A stretch of DNA of 64,000 nucleotides from Variovorax paradoxus (GTDB lineage: Bacteria; Pseudomonadota; Gammaproteobacteria; Burkholderiales; Burkholderiaceae_C), in NCBI RefSeq assembly GCF_030811855.1, contig NZ_JAUSRN010000020.1, positions 37,358-101,357 of the forward strand, in the 5' to 3' direction. This document shows positions 26,746 through 34,833 of this stretch, in pieces. The translations under genes and the position numbers were made by a program. Within the stretch, counting starts at the first letter, position 1. Each line of letters opens with the position of its first letter. Below the pieces are notes generated by a model, which worked only from the letters and a program-made list of their open reading frames with translations, was not told the origin of the DNA and did no database searches.

Positions 26746-28131
26746 TCAGAGAGTCGAAGCGCCCCCCCGACCGCCGGCGACATTCGTGCGCATATCTCCA
26801 CGCCTTAGATCGAAAGCGCTTCGAAGCGCTGCAAAAAACACAGAGGCCAACAATGATTGCGTTCCCATCAACAGCAACGCAACGCCAGGAATGATTTGTC
26901 TCATAGCGTTTTCGGGGTTCAACGCGCCGAAGCCAGTGCGTCCCCACTGCCATGTGAGACTCGCGCACATTGCCAGTCCAAACAGTGTCGCCAATATCCC
27001 CCCTATCGACAGCCATCCTCCGCTGGCTGCACGCAACGCCCATCGCTCTCTTGGATGCGGCGTGTTCAGTCGAGCGCAATGACGTGCTAGTACGGCCCCC
27101 ATGGCGAATAGCATGGTCTGATAGCCCAGCACCATTCCGGCGCTCGCGAATAACTGAGTATGGATGCCCACTGGCCAGCGGCCCAGGTTATCTGGATGGA
27201 AATGCGCGAGCAGCAGTTGCGCCAAGCTCAGCAAGGTAAGCACCATGCCCGGATACAGAAATAGCCAGCGTGGCGTAAACAGAAGCAGGAATCGGAGATG
27301 CCGCCAACCGTCACGCCAGGTGCGCAAATGCGGCGGGCGATCTCGGCCATCAGGGGACAGAACGGTTGGTACTTCGACAATACGCAGCCCGCTCAAGGAC
27401 GCCTTGACGACCATCTCGCTGGCGAACTCCATGCCTTCACAACATAGCTCCAGGTGCTGGATGGCTTGACGCTCGAATCCACGCAAGCCGCAGTGGAAGT
27501 CGCCAATCTTCGACTTGAAAAAAAGCCGTCCGACGAAGCTCAGAACAGGATTGCCCAGATAGCGATGCAATGGAGGCATTGCGCTGGGCAAGATGCCACC
27601 GCGGAAGCGGTTCCCCATCACGAGCTGACTTCCTTGACGCAATTCAGCGACGAAAGGGGCGAGTCCGCCGAAGTCGTAGCTTTCATCGGCGTCGCCCATT
27701 ATGACGTAGCGGCCTGCCGCAGCATCAATGCCGGCGATCAGTGCCGCGCCGTAGCCGCGCACCGGAACGTCAATCACGCGCGCGCCGCACGCCGAAGCCA
27801 GTGCCTGCGATCCATCCACCGAGCCGTTGTCTGCCACCAGCACTTCGCCGTGGATGCCGGTGAGCGCCAGGAAAGCCCTTGCCTTGCCGATGCAGGTTGG
27901 CAGCGTGAGCGCCTCGTTGAGGCAGGGCATCAGGATCGTGAGCTCTACCTGCGGCTCAGTTGCGGCTGCAGATACTGCTACACGATGCAGCGTTGCGTTG
28001 GAGGCCGATCGTCCGACCGGCTCTGCCACTGCAGTCCCCGATGGATTGTCGCCGCGAACAGGTGGGCCAGCAGTGCTGCCCAGGGGCGGCCGAATTTGCG
28101 CCATCGTTTCAGCGATTGTCGAGTTGGACAT
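26746..28131 (-). CDS. DPM1-like GT2 glycosyltransferase with C-terminal membrane domain
   Basis: 461 residues. A 60-residue low-complexity N-terminal extension precedes ELTILMPCLNEALTLPTC, LVADNGSVDGSQALA and MGDADESYDFGGL, the dolichol-phosphate-mannose-synthase style of GT2. A helix pair (LFTPRWLFLYPGMVLTLLSL) and further membrane helices follow from about residue 290. Such enzymes load undecaprenyl phosphate with a sugar for GT-C transferases; the next gene upstream is a large GT-C-like membrane protein, which it overlaps by 23 bases. An AAGGAAGG ribosome site supports the ATG at 28131; ATG 28104 would remove the overlap. Confidence 0.85.
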   Translation of the reverse strand: MSNSTIAETMAQIRPPLGSTAGPPVRGDNPSGTAVAEPVGRSASNATLHRVAVSAAATEPQVELTILMPCLNEALTLPTCIGKARAFLALTGIHGEVLVADNGSVDGSQALASACGARVIDVPVRGYGAALIAGIDAAAGRYVIMGDADESYDFGGLAPFVAELRQGSQLVMGNRFRGGILPSAMPPLHRYLGNPVLSFVGRLFFKSKIGDFHCGLRGFERQAIQHLELCCEGMEFASEMVVKASLSGLRIVEVPTVLSPDGRDRPPHLRTWRDGWRHLRFLLLFTPRWLFLYPGMVLTLLSLAQLLLAHFHPDNLGRWPVGIHTQLFASAGMVLGYQTMLFAMGAVLARHCARLNTPHPRERWALRAASGGWLSIGGILATLFGLAMCASLTWQWGRTGFGALNPENAMRQIIPGVALLLMGTQSLLASVFFAALRSAFDLRRGDMRTNVAGGRGGASTL

Positions 28132-30184
28132 GGGCGAGGCCTTCCTTACGCCAGCAGGTCAACTTCTGCGGCGATTTGATCCAGTCTTCTTCACGGCCGA
28201 TGGCGACGAAGTCTCCACCGCCGCGGATCAGGTCGGCGAATCGCACAAAACCTTCATCATTTACCCAGGTGACAACGTCGGAATAGTTGCGGCGCCAGAT
28301 AGCCCCGCTGCGGAGGCTGGCCCTCCGCGATGGGAACAGCGCGGGGCATGCGTCTTCAACTCTATCGAGCACGAGATCGGTAACGACTTTGCGCTCGCGC
28401 TCGGCTTCTGTCAGACCTGGTCCCGGCACCACGGGACAGGTGTAGAGATAAACCTGGTCACGCGGTCCGGATTGCGGCCCCGGGCGCCCAACCACATCCG
28501 GGCTTCCCTTGTAGCTGATGTACTCGCAGTCGGAGGTGTCGACGCGCAGCCCAAAGCGCCGCAAAGGATAATCGAATGTCGATATTGCGGGCGGCACAGG
28601 GCGGCCGTCCGATTCGATAGCCTTCACTAGCTTAAGCATTCGCAGACGCGAGTGGTTTGTGTCCATCAGTGACAACGCGCGCTGATTTTCGAGGCCTTGC
28701 GGCGTAAGGCCGGCATTGATGTCCATGAAAGCCGAACCAGGCGCCAGCGATGGCAGCAAAAACGACTGCGATTGAGGATCCATCGGAAGATAGAGATATG
28801 GCTCATTCTGTAGGCGCGGCGGTATTGACGCCTGCACCCATTCTCCGCTCCATGGCTGTACGCCCCACCGAAATTCAGCCGCTTGCCACACCAACAGCCC
28901 TTGGATGCCGAAGACCAGCGCCAGCGCGTACGCCAAGGCGTGTGGCATGCCCGCGAACACGCGATGCACACCCGCAACAAGGAGCACTGCCGCAATGCAC
29001 GCCATGGGAAGGAAGTAGCGGCTGTTTCCGCTTATTGCAAGCCAAATTACGCAACCCATTAGGAACGCCGCTGCCAAGCAGGCAAAGGCCCTTCCGTGGG
29101 GTGTCGCGACCCTCGAAGCGCCGCGCCATCGCCGCCATGCGAGGGCCGCTAATGCCAATACCGGCAGCAGCAACAGACCTGCGTATCGCGCGTCGGCGGC
29201 CATGGTTTCCGTGTGGATGAGCCGCCGCGGGCGCAGCATCTCGAAGGGCCGAGCGAGCGCTTCGACCAGGGACGACGGTAGAAAACGCGGGTCGCGCATC
29301 CCATTGAATAATTGCCACGCCGCTTCGACGGCCGACGCGTGCGGAGCGGTCGCGCCTCGCATCGCCGATGCCGCCGGGTCGGGTGACTGAAAGACCTCAT
29401 TCAACATCGGGAAGAATGGGTTGCCAAAGGCCTGTTCGAGGCGCCATGCCCATGGCGCGGAAATGGCGAGCGCAGCCCCTGCCGCACAAAGAGCAAATAA
29501 CAGTACTGCATGAATTCGCGATCGGACCGTTGCTACGCATCCAAGCACGAGTGGAACGGCCGGGATCAGCCCCAGGAATGCATTCGACAGTTTCAATGCC
29601 GCAGCAGCGCCTAGCAACGCGCCGGCTAAGGTAACGAGACGGAGGCTCCGACCGTTGAAGGCATTGGCGAGCGCAACGAATCCACCGAGCGCCAGCGTAC
29701 CTGTCGTGACGTCGGTAAACGACGAGCCCATTTCCTGCAGCAATACTGGGTTAATCAACGCGAGCATCACCGCACCCCAGGTCACGGCGATTGGCGCGGT
29801 GCCATCGCTGCGGCGGCTAACGGCATAGGCAAGTTCGTAGGTCATCCAGAGCATTACGCTGTGGATGCACGCGAAGGTAATTCCGATTGCGAGCGAGGAC
29901 CAACCCGCGTGCACCATCAGATACAACGGGAGGTGAGCGTAGGGGTTCAGATAGGTCTGTGGTCCAGCCGGGAAGAAGTCGACCGCAAGGCGCTCATTGA
30001 CCGCACTGAAGCCAGCGTACAGGTGGTAATGCAGCGCGTCCCAAGGCACGTCCTTGCCTGCGAATAGGGTCCACGCAATTGATAGCAGGGTAAGAGCACC
30101 GTAGACCGCCGGTCGGGTGCGAAATGAACTGTGGTCCGCCTCTGCTCCTCCCAATCGCGGTTCAACGGTTGTAGATGAGGTCAT
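28109..30184 (-). CDS. Large GT-C-like polytopic membrane glycosyltransferase (function unproven)
   Basis: 691 residues from the ATG at 30184; a TTG at 30244 lies in the pilA terminator and is less likely. About ten or eleven membrane helices are followed by a soluble C-terminal part (about residues 460-691) with cysteines. The first periplasmic loop has KDVPWDALHYHLYAGF, an acidic-plus-histidine motif (Asp49, His52, His54) of the kind used by GT-C enzymes taking polyprenyl-phosphate sugars. It directly follows pilA and is coupled to a polyprenyl-phosphate-sugar synthase, the arrangement known for pilin-specific glycosyltransferases such as TfpW. Family assignment by fold pattern only. Confidence 0.7.
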   Translation of the reverse strand: MTSSTTVEPRLGGAEADHSSFRTRPAVYGALTLLSIAWTLFAGKDVPWDALHYHLYAGFSAVNERLAVDFFPAGPQTYLNPYAHLPLYLMVHAGWSSLAIGITFACIHSVMLWMTYELAYAVSRRSDGTAPIAVTWGAVMLALINPVLLQEMGSSFTDVTTGTLALGGFVALANAFNGRSLRLVTLAGALLGAAAALKLSNAFLGLIPAVPLVLGCVATVRSRIHAVLLFALCAAGAALAISAPWAWRLEQAFGNPFFPMLNEVFQSPDPAASAMRGATAPHASAVEAAWQLFNGMRDPRFLPSSLVEALARPFEMLRPRRLIHTETMAADARYAGLLLLPVLALAALAWRRWRGASRVATPHGRAFACLAAAFLMGCVIWLAISGNSRYFLPMACIAAVLLVAGVHRVFAGMPHALAYALALVFGIQGLLVWQAAEFRWGVQPWSGEWVQASIPPRLQNEPYLYLPMDPQSQSFLLPSLAPGSAFMDINAGLTPQGLENQRALSLMDTNHSRLRMLKLVKAIESDGRPVPPAISTFDYPLRRFGLRVDTSDCEYISYKGSPDVVGRPGPQSGPRDQVYLYTCPVVPGPGLTEAERERKVVTDLVLDRVEDACPALFPSRRASLRSGAIWRRNYSDVVTWVNDEGFVRFADLIRGGGDFVAIGREEDWIKSPQKLTCWRKEGLAHVQLDNR

Positions 30185-30242
30185 CTGAAAGTTAGCTCGG
30201 AAGTCGGCGGGATGCTGGTCGGATAGGTCGGAGCGCGCAATC

Positions 30243-30270
30243 AAAAAAGCGGCCGCGAAGGGCCGCTTTG
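30243..30270 (-). terminator. Rho-independent terminator of pilA
   Basis: Read on the minus strand, AAAGCGGCC and GGCCGCTTT (plus-strand 30246-30254 and 30261-30269) form a 9-bp stem around CTTCGC, followed by six Ts. It lies 23 bases beyond the pilA stop and would separate the abundant pilin mRNA from the glycosyltransferase genes. Confidence 0.92.
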
Positions 30271-30292
30271 CATCAGCGCAAGTTCAGTCGAG

Positions 30293-30739
30293 TCAGCCGC
30301 GGCACTCGGACGGAAGGTACTTGGCAGCGATATCCGTCGAAGAACACGTCCATTTCAACTGGCCAGTGTTCGTACCCACGGTGGCCGGCGTGAGGAGGAG
30401 GGAGCCTTCTGCATTCTTCACCGTCGATGTGACGGTAATGACGCCGGTGGCGTCCGTAATAACGACATTCGAGACATACTTTGTCGCGCCAGGGAAGGTG
30501 TAGCCGGTGTTGGCAGCCGTCACAGAGGTCAAGGTGCCCAGTGACGAGGTCGTTTCGGCCACCGCCAGCTTGGCCGGGGCACCCATGAGCAGCACTTCCG
30601 TCATTTTCGAGCGGGTCGTGTAATCCTGATAGGCCGGCAGAGCCACAGCAGCCAAGATACCAATGATCGCCACAACGATCATCAATTCGATAAGGGTGAA
30701 ACCCTTTTGCACGTTGCGTGCAATCAAACGACGGTTCAT
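30293..30739 (-). CDS. pilA: Type IV major pilin PilA
   Basis: 148 residues. The 13-residue leader MNRRLIARNVQKG is followed by FTLIELMIVVAIIGILAAVA, with Glu5; this is the most canonical pilin N-terminus in the window. YQDYTTRSKMTEVL starts the globular domain. One disulphide loop near the C-terminus is likely (CSSTDIAAKYLPSEC). It forms the pilus fibre after PilD cleavage. A monocistronic unit is indicated: a sigma-54 promoter upstream and a strong terminator downstream. Ser and Thr are abundant in the globular part, leaving room for O-glycosylation, which the neighbouring transferases suggest. Confidence 0.96.
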   Translation of the reverse strand: MNRRLIARNVQKGFTLIELMIVVAIIGILAAVALPAYQDYTTRSKMTEVLLMGAPAKLAVAETTSSLGTLTSVTAANTGYTFPGATKYVSNVVITDATGVITVTSTVKNAEGSLLLTPATVGTNTGQLKWTCSSTDIAAKYLPSECRG

Positions 30740-30801
30740 TTAAAGAAAACTCCAGGTTGGTTGGTAGAGCCCGGGAACCAGCCCGGAGCGAGGTACCTTC
30801 C

Positions 30802-30816
30802 GCACCATCCGTGCCA
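30802..30816 (-). promoter_or_regulatory. Sigma-54 (RpoN) promoter of pilA
   Basis: The minus strand reads TGGCACGGATGGTGC, with GG and GC exactly ten bases apart as in the consensus TGGCAC-N5-TTGC (-24/-12). It is 63 bases upstream of the pilA ATG, giving an untranslated leader of about 50 bases. Sigma-54 with the PilS/PilR pair drives pilA in many beta- and gammaproteobacteria. Confidence 0.85.
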
Positions 30817-30866
30817 TCCCATCGAAAGGCCAACCAGACGACGAAAAGAGTACTTTTGCGCGCATA

Positions 30867-30935
30867 TCACTTACATCAAGTGACACATTCTGCGAGTAGA
30901 TGCTACAGAACGTGACAAATTTGTCATTCCTGACA
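30867..30935 (-). promoter_or_regulatory. Inverted-repeat cluster upstream of pilA (candidate activator sites)
   Basis: Three palindromes lie 50-120 bases upstream of the -24/-12 element: TCACTT-N5-AAGTGA (30867-30883), the perfect 14-mer TGACAAATTTGTCA (30913-30926), and TGTCA-N4-TGACA (30922-30935), which shares a half-site with the second. Repeated TGTC half-sites fit enhancer-type binding by PilR, which recognises TGTC repeats in Pseudomonas. The 30867 palindrome has a different sequence and may bind another regulator. Confidence 0.55.
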
Positions 30936-30946
30936 TTTGGCTGGAC

Positions 30947-31750
30947 TCAAAAAGTCAATACCCCGTCCGCCTTAAGCCACCGAATATCCCGCTGCGCCAG
31001 CCCCGCAACCTGATGTCCCACCAGCGCGTCGATCTGGTTCATTATTTCTTCGGTTTCGGCCGGCTTGGTATGAGTGATGTAGATCGGATAGTGCCTGCCA
31101 GGCTCGATGCGCGCCAGTTCGTCCGCCAGCACCTTGGGCGACAGATGCAGGCTGCGGTCCGCCAGGGCCTGTTCGCGGTCGCTGAAGGCAGTTTCGATAA
31201 CGAGCATGGCCACGTCCAGCGCGTTGACGCGGTCCCAAAAGGGGGCGTTGCGTTCGGTGTCGCCTGAAAAAACCCAGTGGGCGCCGCCTTCGGCGCGGCT
31301 CACGGCAAAGCCGCAGGCGGGCACGGTATGCACGGCGGGCAGCACTTCGATGCGCTTGGGGGTGGCGCTGCCCAGTTGCAGGGTCTCGCCGACGGTGATG
31401 TCGTGAAAGCTCACGAAGGGGGCTTGGGCGCTGGGAATGCTCTCGAAGTCCGGCCAGATGACGTTGTTGAATACATGGGCGCGCAGGGCCTCGATGGTGG
31501 CGCGCAGGGCGTGCACGCGCAGCGGGCGGGTGCGGCGGCCGCCGACGGCGTCGAGCATGAGGGGCAGGGCGGCAATGTGGTCGAGGTGGCTGTGGGTGAG
31601 CACCACGTCGTCGATGGCGGCCATTTCGTCGAGCGTGAGGTCGCCGACGCCGGTGCCTGCATCAACGAGCAGGTCGGTGTCGACCAGAAACGAGGTGGTG
31701 CGGCAGTCCTTGGCAATGGCACCCGAGCAGCCCAGCACGCGAACCTGCAT
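30947..31750 (-). CDS. 3',5'-cyclic-nucleotide phosphodiesterase, metallo-beta-lactamase fold
   Basis: 267 residues from the ATG at 31750 (MQVRVLGCSGAIAKD), after which VLTHSHLDHIAALPLMLDAV carries the HxHxDH metal motif. SGDTERNAPFW and YITHTKPAE supply later metal ligands. This matches class II (PDEase_II/CpdP-like) cyclic-nucleotide phosphodiesterases. The adenylate cyclase gene lies 32 bases upstream, so the pair would make and remove cAMP. In-frame sequence upstream of 31750 belongs to the cyclase gene read in another frame and is not coding for this protein. Cyclic-nucleotide choice is not proven by sequence. Confidence 0.85.
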   Translation of the reverse strand: MQVRVLGCSGAIAKDCRTTSFLVDTDLLVDAGTGVGDLTLDEMAAIDDVVLTHSHLDHIAALPLMLDAVGGRRTRPLRVHALRATIEALRAHVFNNVIWPDFESIPSAQAPFVSFHDITVGETLQLGSATPKRIEVLPAVHTVPACGFAVSRAEGGAHWVFSGDTERNAPFWDRVNALDVAMLVIETAFSDREQALADRSLHLSPKVLADELARIEPGRHYPIYITHTKPAETEEIMNQIDALVGHQVAGLAQRDIRWLKADGVLTF

Positions 31751-31782
31751 TGTGAAAGTCCCCCCGTTTTTGGCTGTCGTCG

Positions 31783-34047
31783 TCATTTGGTTTCGAACCG
31801 GGTTGCGCCGTCCCATTCGGGGTCCAGAGGGCGCAACGCCATCGAGGCTAATCGCTGGGCGTAGAGCTGGTAAAGGACTTTTTTGGCATCTGCGGCAAGC
31901 AATGGGTCCAGCAAGCTCCGTCCCATTGCCCAGTCCTGGCGCCGGTAGGCCTCGAGCACTTGCGCCCAGCGTTGCAGGTGCTCGGATTGCTGCTCGGCCG
32001 TGGGGCCCTTGGCCCGTTCGGTGTCGGCGGCCAAGGGCGTGAACACGGCCACGGCCTGGGCCTTGCCTTTGACGAGCACGCTGTCGAGTTCCTGCCAGAG
32101 GCAGCCGGGCGCGAGCTCGCGGGTGGCGGCGCTGGCGACAATCTCCACCCCGTAATGTGCGCTCAGGCCTTCCAGCCGAGAAGCGAGATTGACCGCATCG
32201 CCAACCACGGTATAGCTGCGGCGTGTCGCCGAGCCCATGTCGCCCACGCACATGACGCCGCTGTTGATGCCGATGCCGACCGTGATTTCGGGGCGCCCTT
32301 CGGCGCGCTGGGCCTGGTTGACGTCGCGCACGGCTTGCGCCATTTCGAGCGCGGCGCGCACGGCGAGGGTGGCGTGGTCTTTGGTGTCGACGGGGGCGCC
32401 CCAGAAAGCCATGACGCAGTCGCCCATGTATTTGTCGACGGTGCCGCGGTGCGCGCTGATGACGTTGGTGAGCCGGCTGAACAGGGTGTTCAAGAAGGCC
32501 TGGAGCTCGGCGGGGGCCATCTTCTCCGACAGCTTGGTGAAGCCGCGCATGTCGCAGAACATGACGGTCATCTGCTTGCTCTTCGCATGCATGCTGTAGC
32601 GGCGGGGGTCCATGAGCATTTCATCGACCAGTTGCGGCGGCACGTAGGTGCCGAAGAGCCGGACCAGACCGCGGCGCTCACGTGACTCGATGAAATAACC
32701 CCAACCCATGTTGAGCGCAAAGGCGAGCGCCGCCATGACCAGCGACGAAGCCACTGGCAGCACAAGGCCATGGCCGAGGTAGAGCCAGGCGTTTGCTCCG
32801 GCCAGCGCCGCCACGGTGACGATGCCCAGCACAATGGCGCGCGTGACCGGCAGCAGCGAGAGTCCCAGCGCCAACACCAGGCCCGCGGCCAGCATGCTCA
32901 GCACTTCGTAACCGGCCGCGTAGTCGGGAACCGCGAGCAGGCGATGGTCAAGCATCGCCGACACGACGTTGGCGTGCACCTCTACGCCGGGGAATCCAGC
33001 GCCCACCGGCGTGGTGCGCAGATCTTGCAGCCCAGGCGCGGTGGCGCCGACGAGCACGATCTTGTCTTTCAGCTCACCGGGCCCGAGCCGGCCTTCGAGC
33101 ACGTCCGCGGCGGGCACATAGCGGAACGAGCCACCATTCGCGCCACCCGGGCCGCGAAACGGCACTTGCATGCTGGCGGTTTGGTCGACGGGTATGCGCA
33201 GGCCGCCGACCAGCAAGGATTGAAGCCGCGGCTCGGCGCCATCGGAGGCAAAGGCCGGCCGCACGGGAGGCTTGCCGTTGGCAAGCCGGTAGACGGCGAG
33301 CCCGAGCGACTCGTAATAGCCGGGCCGCGCCGCATCGCCTTCGTAGCGCGCGATGAGAGGCGCGGCGCGGATGGCGCCGTCGCCCGCGGGCGAGACCAGC
33401 GTGTTGACGAACCCCGACGCAGGCGCGGCAGCGGCCAGCACGGGGAGGTTGGCACCAAAGCCGTTCCAGGCCGTGGCGTAGGCGTGGCCTGGCGGAAAAG
33501 CCTCGGGCTGGAGCAGGGGGGCCGCGGGCAGCTGGCCCTTCGCGCTCGGGTTTTCAGTGCGCGTGAAGTAGTAGCCGAGCGCCACGCGCCGGCCTTCGAG
33601 CGCGCGGGCAAAGGTGGCGTCGTTGTCGAGCGTGGGCGCGAGCCGCTTGATGTTCGCAGCAAGGCCGGGCAGGTCGCGCAGCGGCCCGCTTGCGATCTGG
33701 CGCAGCCTGTCGAGCCCGGAGCTCCGGTCGGGTTCGATAAACATCACGTCGAAGCCCAGCACCGCCACCTGCTGGCGCGCAGTGAGTTCCTCGGTGAGCC
33801 GGGCGAGCTTGTCGCGCGCCCAGGGCCATTGGCCCTGCCGCGCCAGGCTGGCGTCGTCCACGTCGACGATCACCACGCGCGGATCGAGCGTGCGCGGCAT
33901 GGTGGCGCGCAGGCGGGCGTCGTAGACCAGGTGGTCGAGGTGGTCGACGGCATCCAGGCGCCAGATGCCGGTGGCGTGCGCCAGCGCCAGCAAGACCGGC
34001 AGCAGGGTAATGGCAATGCGCGGCCAGTGCCGGCTCAGCGCTTTCAT
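31783..34047 (-). CDS. CHASE2-domain class III adenylate cyclase
   Basis: 754 residues. A signal-anchor helix is followed by a periplasmic CHASE2 domain (about residues 30-350, with VVIVDVDDASLARQGQWPW and KDKIVLVGATAPGLQDLR), three membrane helices (about 365-450), then a cyclase domain. Metal aspartates are Asp499 (FCDMRGFTK) and Asp543 (MGDCVMAFWGAP). The substrate-specifying Lys540 (DKYMGD) and a Thr in SYTVVGDAVNLASRLEG match the Lys-Thr pair of class IIIb adenylate cyclases; the catalytic Asn and Arg of VNLASRL are present. A C-terminal helical tail of about 80 residues follows. It likely senses an envelope signal and makes cAMP. Confidence 0.92.
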   Translation of the reverse strand: MKALSRHWPRIAITLLPVLLALAHATGIWRLDAVDHLDHLVYDARLRATMPRTLDPRVVIVDVDDASLARQGQWPWARDKLARLTEELTARQQVAVLGFDVMFIEPDRSSGLDRLRQIASGPLRDLPGLAANIKRLAPTLDNDATFARALEGRRVALGYYFTRTENPSAKGQLPAAPLLQPEAFPPGHAYATAWNGFGANLPVLAAAAPASGFVNTLVSPAGDGAIRAAPLIARYEGDAARPGYYESLGLAVYRLANGKPPVRPAFASDGAEPRLQSLLVGGLRIPVDQTASMQVPFRGPGGANGGSFRYVPAADVLEGRLGPGELKDKIVLVGATAPGLQDLRTTPVGAGFPGVEVHANVVSAMLDHRLLAVPDYAAGYEVLSMLAAGLVLALGLSLLPVTRAIVLGIVTVAALAGANAWLYLGHGLVLPVASSLVMAALAFALNMGWGYFIESRERRGLVRLFGTYVPPQLVDEMLMDPRRYSMHAKSKQMTVMFCDMRGFTKLSEKMAPAELQAFLNTLFSRLTNVISAHRGTVDKYMGDCVMAFWGAPVDTKDHATLAVRAALEMAQAVRDVNQAQRAEGRPEITVGIGINSGVMCVGDMGSATRRSYTVVGDAVNLASRLEGLSAHYGVEIVASAATRELAPGCLWQELDSVLVKGKAQAVAVFTPLAADTERAKGPTAEQQSEHLQRWAQVLEAYRRQDWAMGRSLLDPLLAADAKKVLYQLYAQRLASMALRPLDPEWDGATRFETK

Positions 34048-34110
34048 GGCGTCGCACGCACGCGGGCCGCGCTGTGGAAAGAAGAAAGAAAAACGGAGAA
34101 AAGGAAAGCG

Positions 34111-34764
34111 TCAGACGCGCACGAACTGCATGCGTGTGGCGCCGCCCAGTTCCAGCACGTCGCGCTCCTGCAATCCCACGGCTTCGGTGCCCAGCGGCGC
34201 GCCGTTGAGCGTGACCCCGCCCATGACGCTGGCCGCCACGTAGCCTTGCCGGCGGCGCGTGACCACTGCCACGGCAACGCCGGGCTTGCCGATGGTGGTG
34301 ACCACCTTTTGAAGCGGCACATCCTCGCCCTTGTTGGCACCCGCAAGAACGCGCAGCACCGGCACGCCAAGCTCGACCAGCGCGCCCGCTTCGGTGGGCG
34401 CGGAAGACAAGGGAATGGAGTCCGCGAAGTCGCCGGCCGCCTCGGGAGGCGCCGCGCCGTTGCCCACCGCCAGGTGGCTGTCAGTGCGGAACTTGATGCG
34501 GCAGCCGCCCAGTTCGACGATGTCGTTGTCCTTGAGCACCTGCTTCTGGACGACGAGCGCGTTGACGTAGGTGCCGTTGGTGCTGTTGAGGTCTTCAATT
34601 TCGACTTGGCCGTCGCGCATGTGCACCACGGCATGCTCGCCGCTGACGGCGAGATTGTCGATGACGATGTCGTTGTAGGCGCGTCGGCCCAGCGTTGTCC
34701 GGTCTTTGGCGAGCGCCAGTTGCCCGATGACAGCACCATCGATCGAAATGATCATTTTCGGCAT
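34111..34764 (-). CDS. FHA-domain protein, probably with two FHA domains
   Basis: 217 residues from the ATG at 34764. The first FHA domain (about residues 1-95) is complete: TLGRRAYNDIVIDN, SGEHAVV and DLNSTNGTYVN bind phosphothreonine. After an acidic/alanine linker, residues 140-217 (RVLAGANKGEDVPL, TIGKPGVAV, GVTLNGAPLGTEAVGL, DVLELGG) repeat the FHA strand pattern but lack a clear Ser-x-x-His. It lies between a PP2C phosphatase and the cyclase in one orientation. It would read Ser/Thr phosphorylation, though no Ser/Thr kinase gene is present in the window. Confidence 0.88.
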   Translation of the reverse strand: MPKMIISIDGAVIGQLALAKDRTTLGRRAYNDIVIDNLAVSGEHAVVHMRDGQVEIEDLNSTNGTYVNALVVQKQVLKDNDIVELGGCRIKFRTDSHLAVGNGAAPPEAAGDFADSIPLSSAPTEAGALVELGVPVLRVLAGANKGEDVPLQKVVTTIGKPGVAVAVVTRRRQGYVAASVMGGVTLNGAPLGTEAVGLQERDVLELGGATRMQFVRV

Positions 34765-34833
34765 TGCCGATACCCCGATTAGCAGAATTTGACCGACCGC
34801 AGGCGGGACGACAGGTGTCTCCCGGGCCTGCAA

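Noticed and set aside
31751..32251. N-terminal extension of the phosphodiesterase reading frame
   Set aside because: The extra codons overlap the adenylate cyclase gene; the family N-terminus begins at the ATG at 31750.
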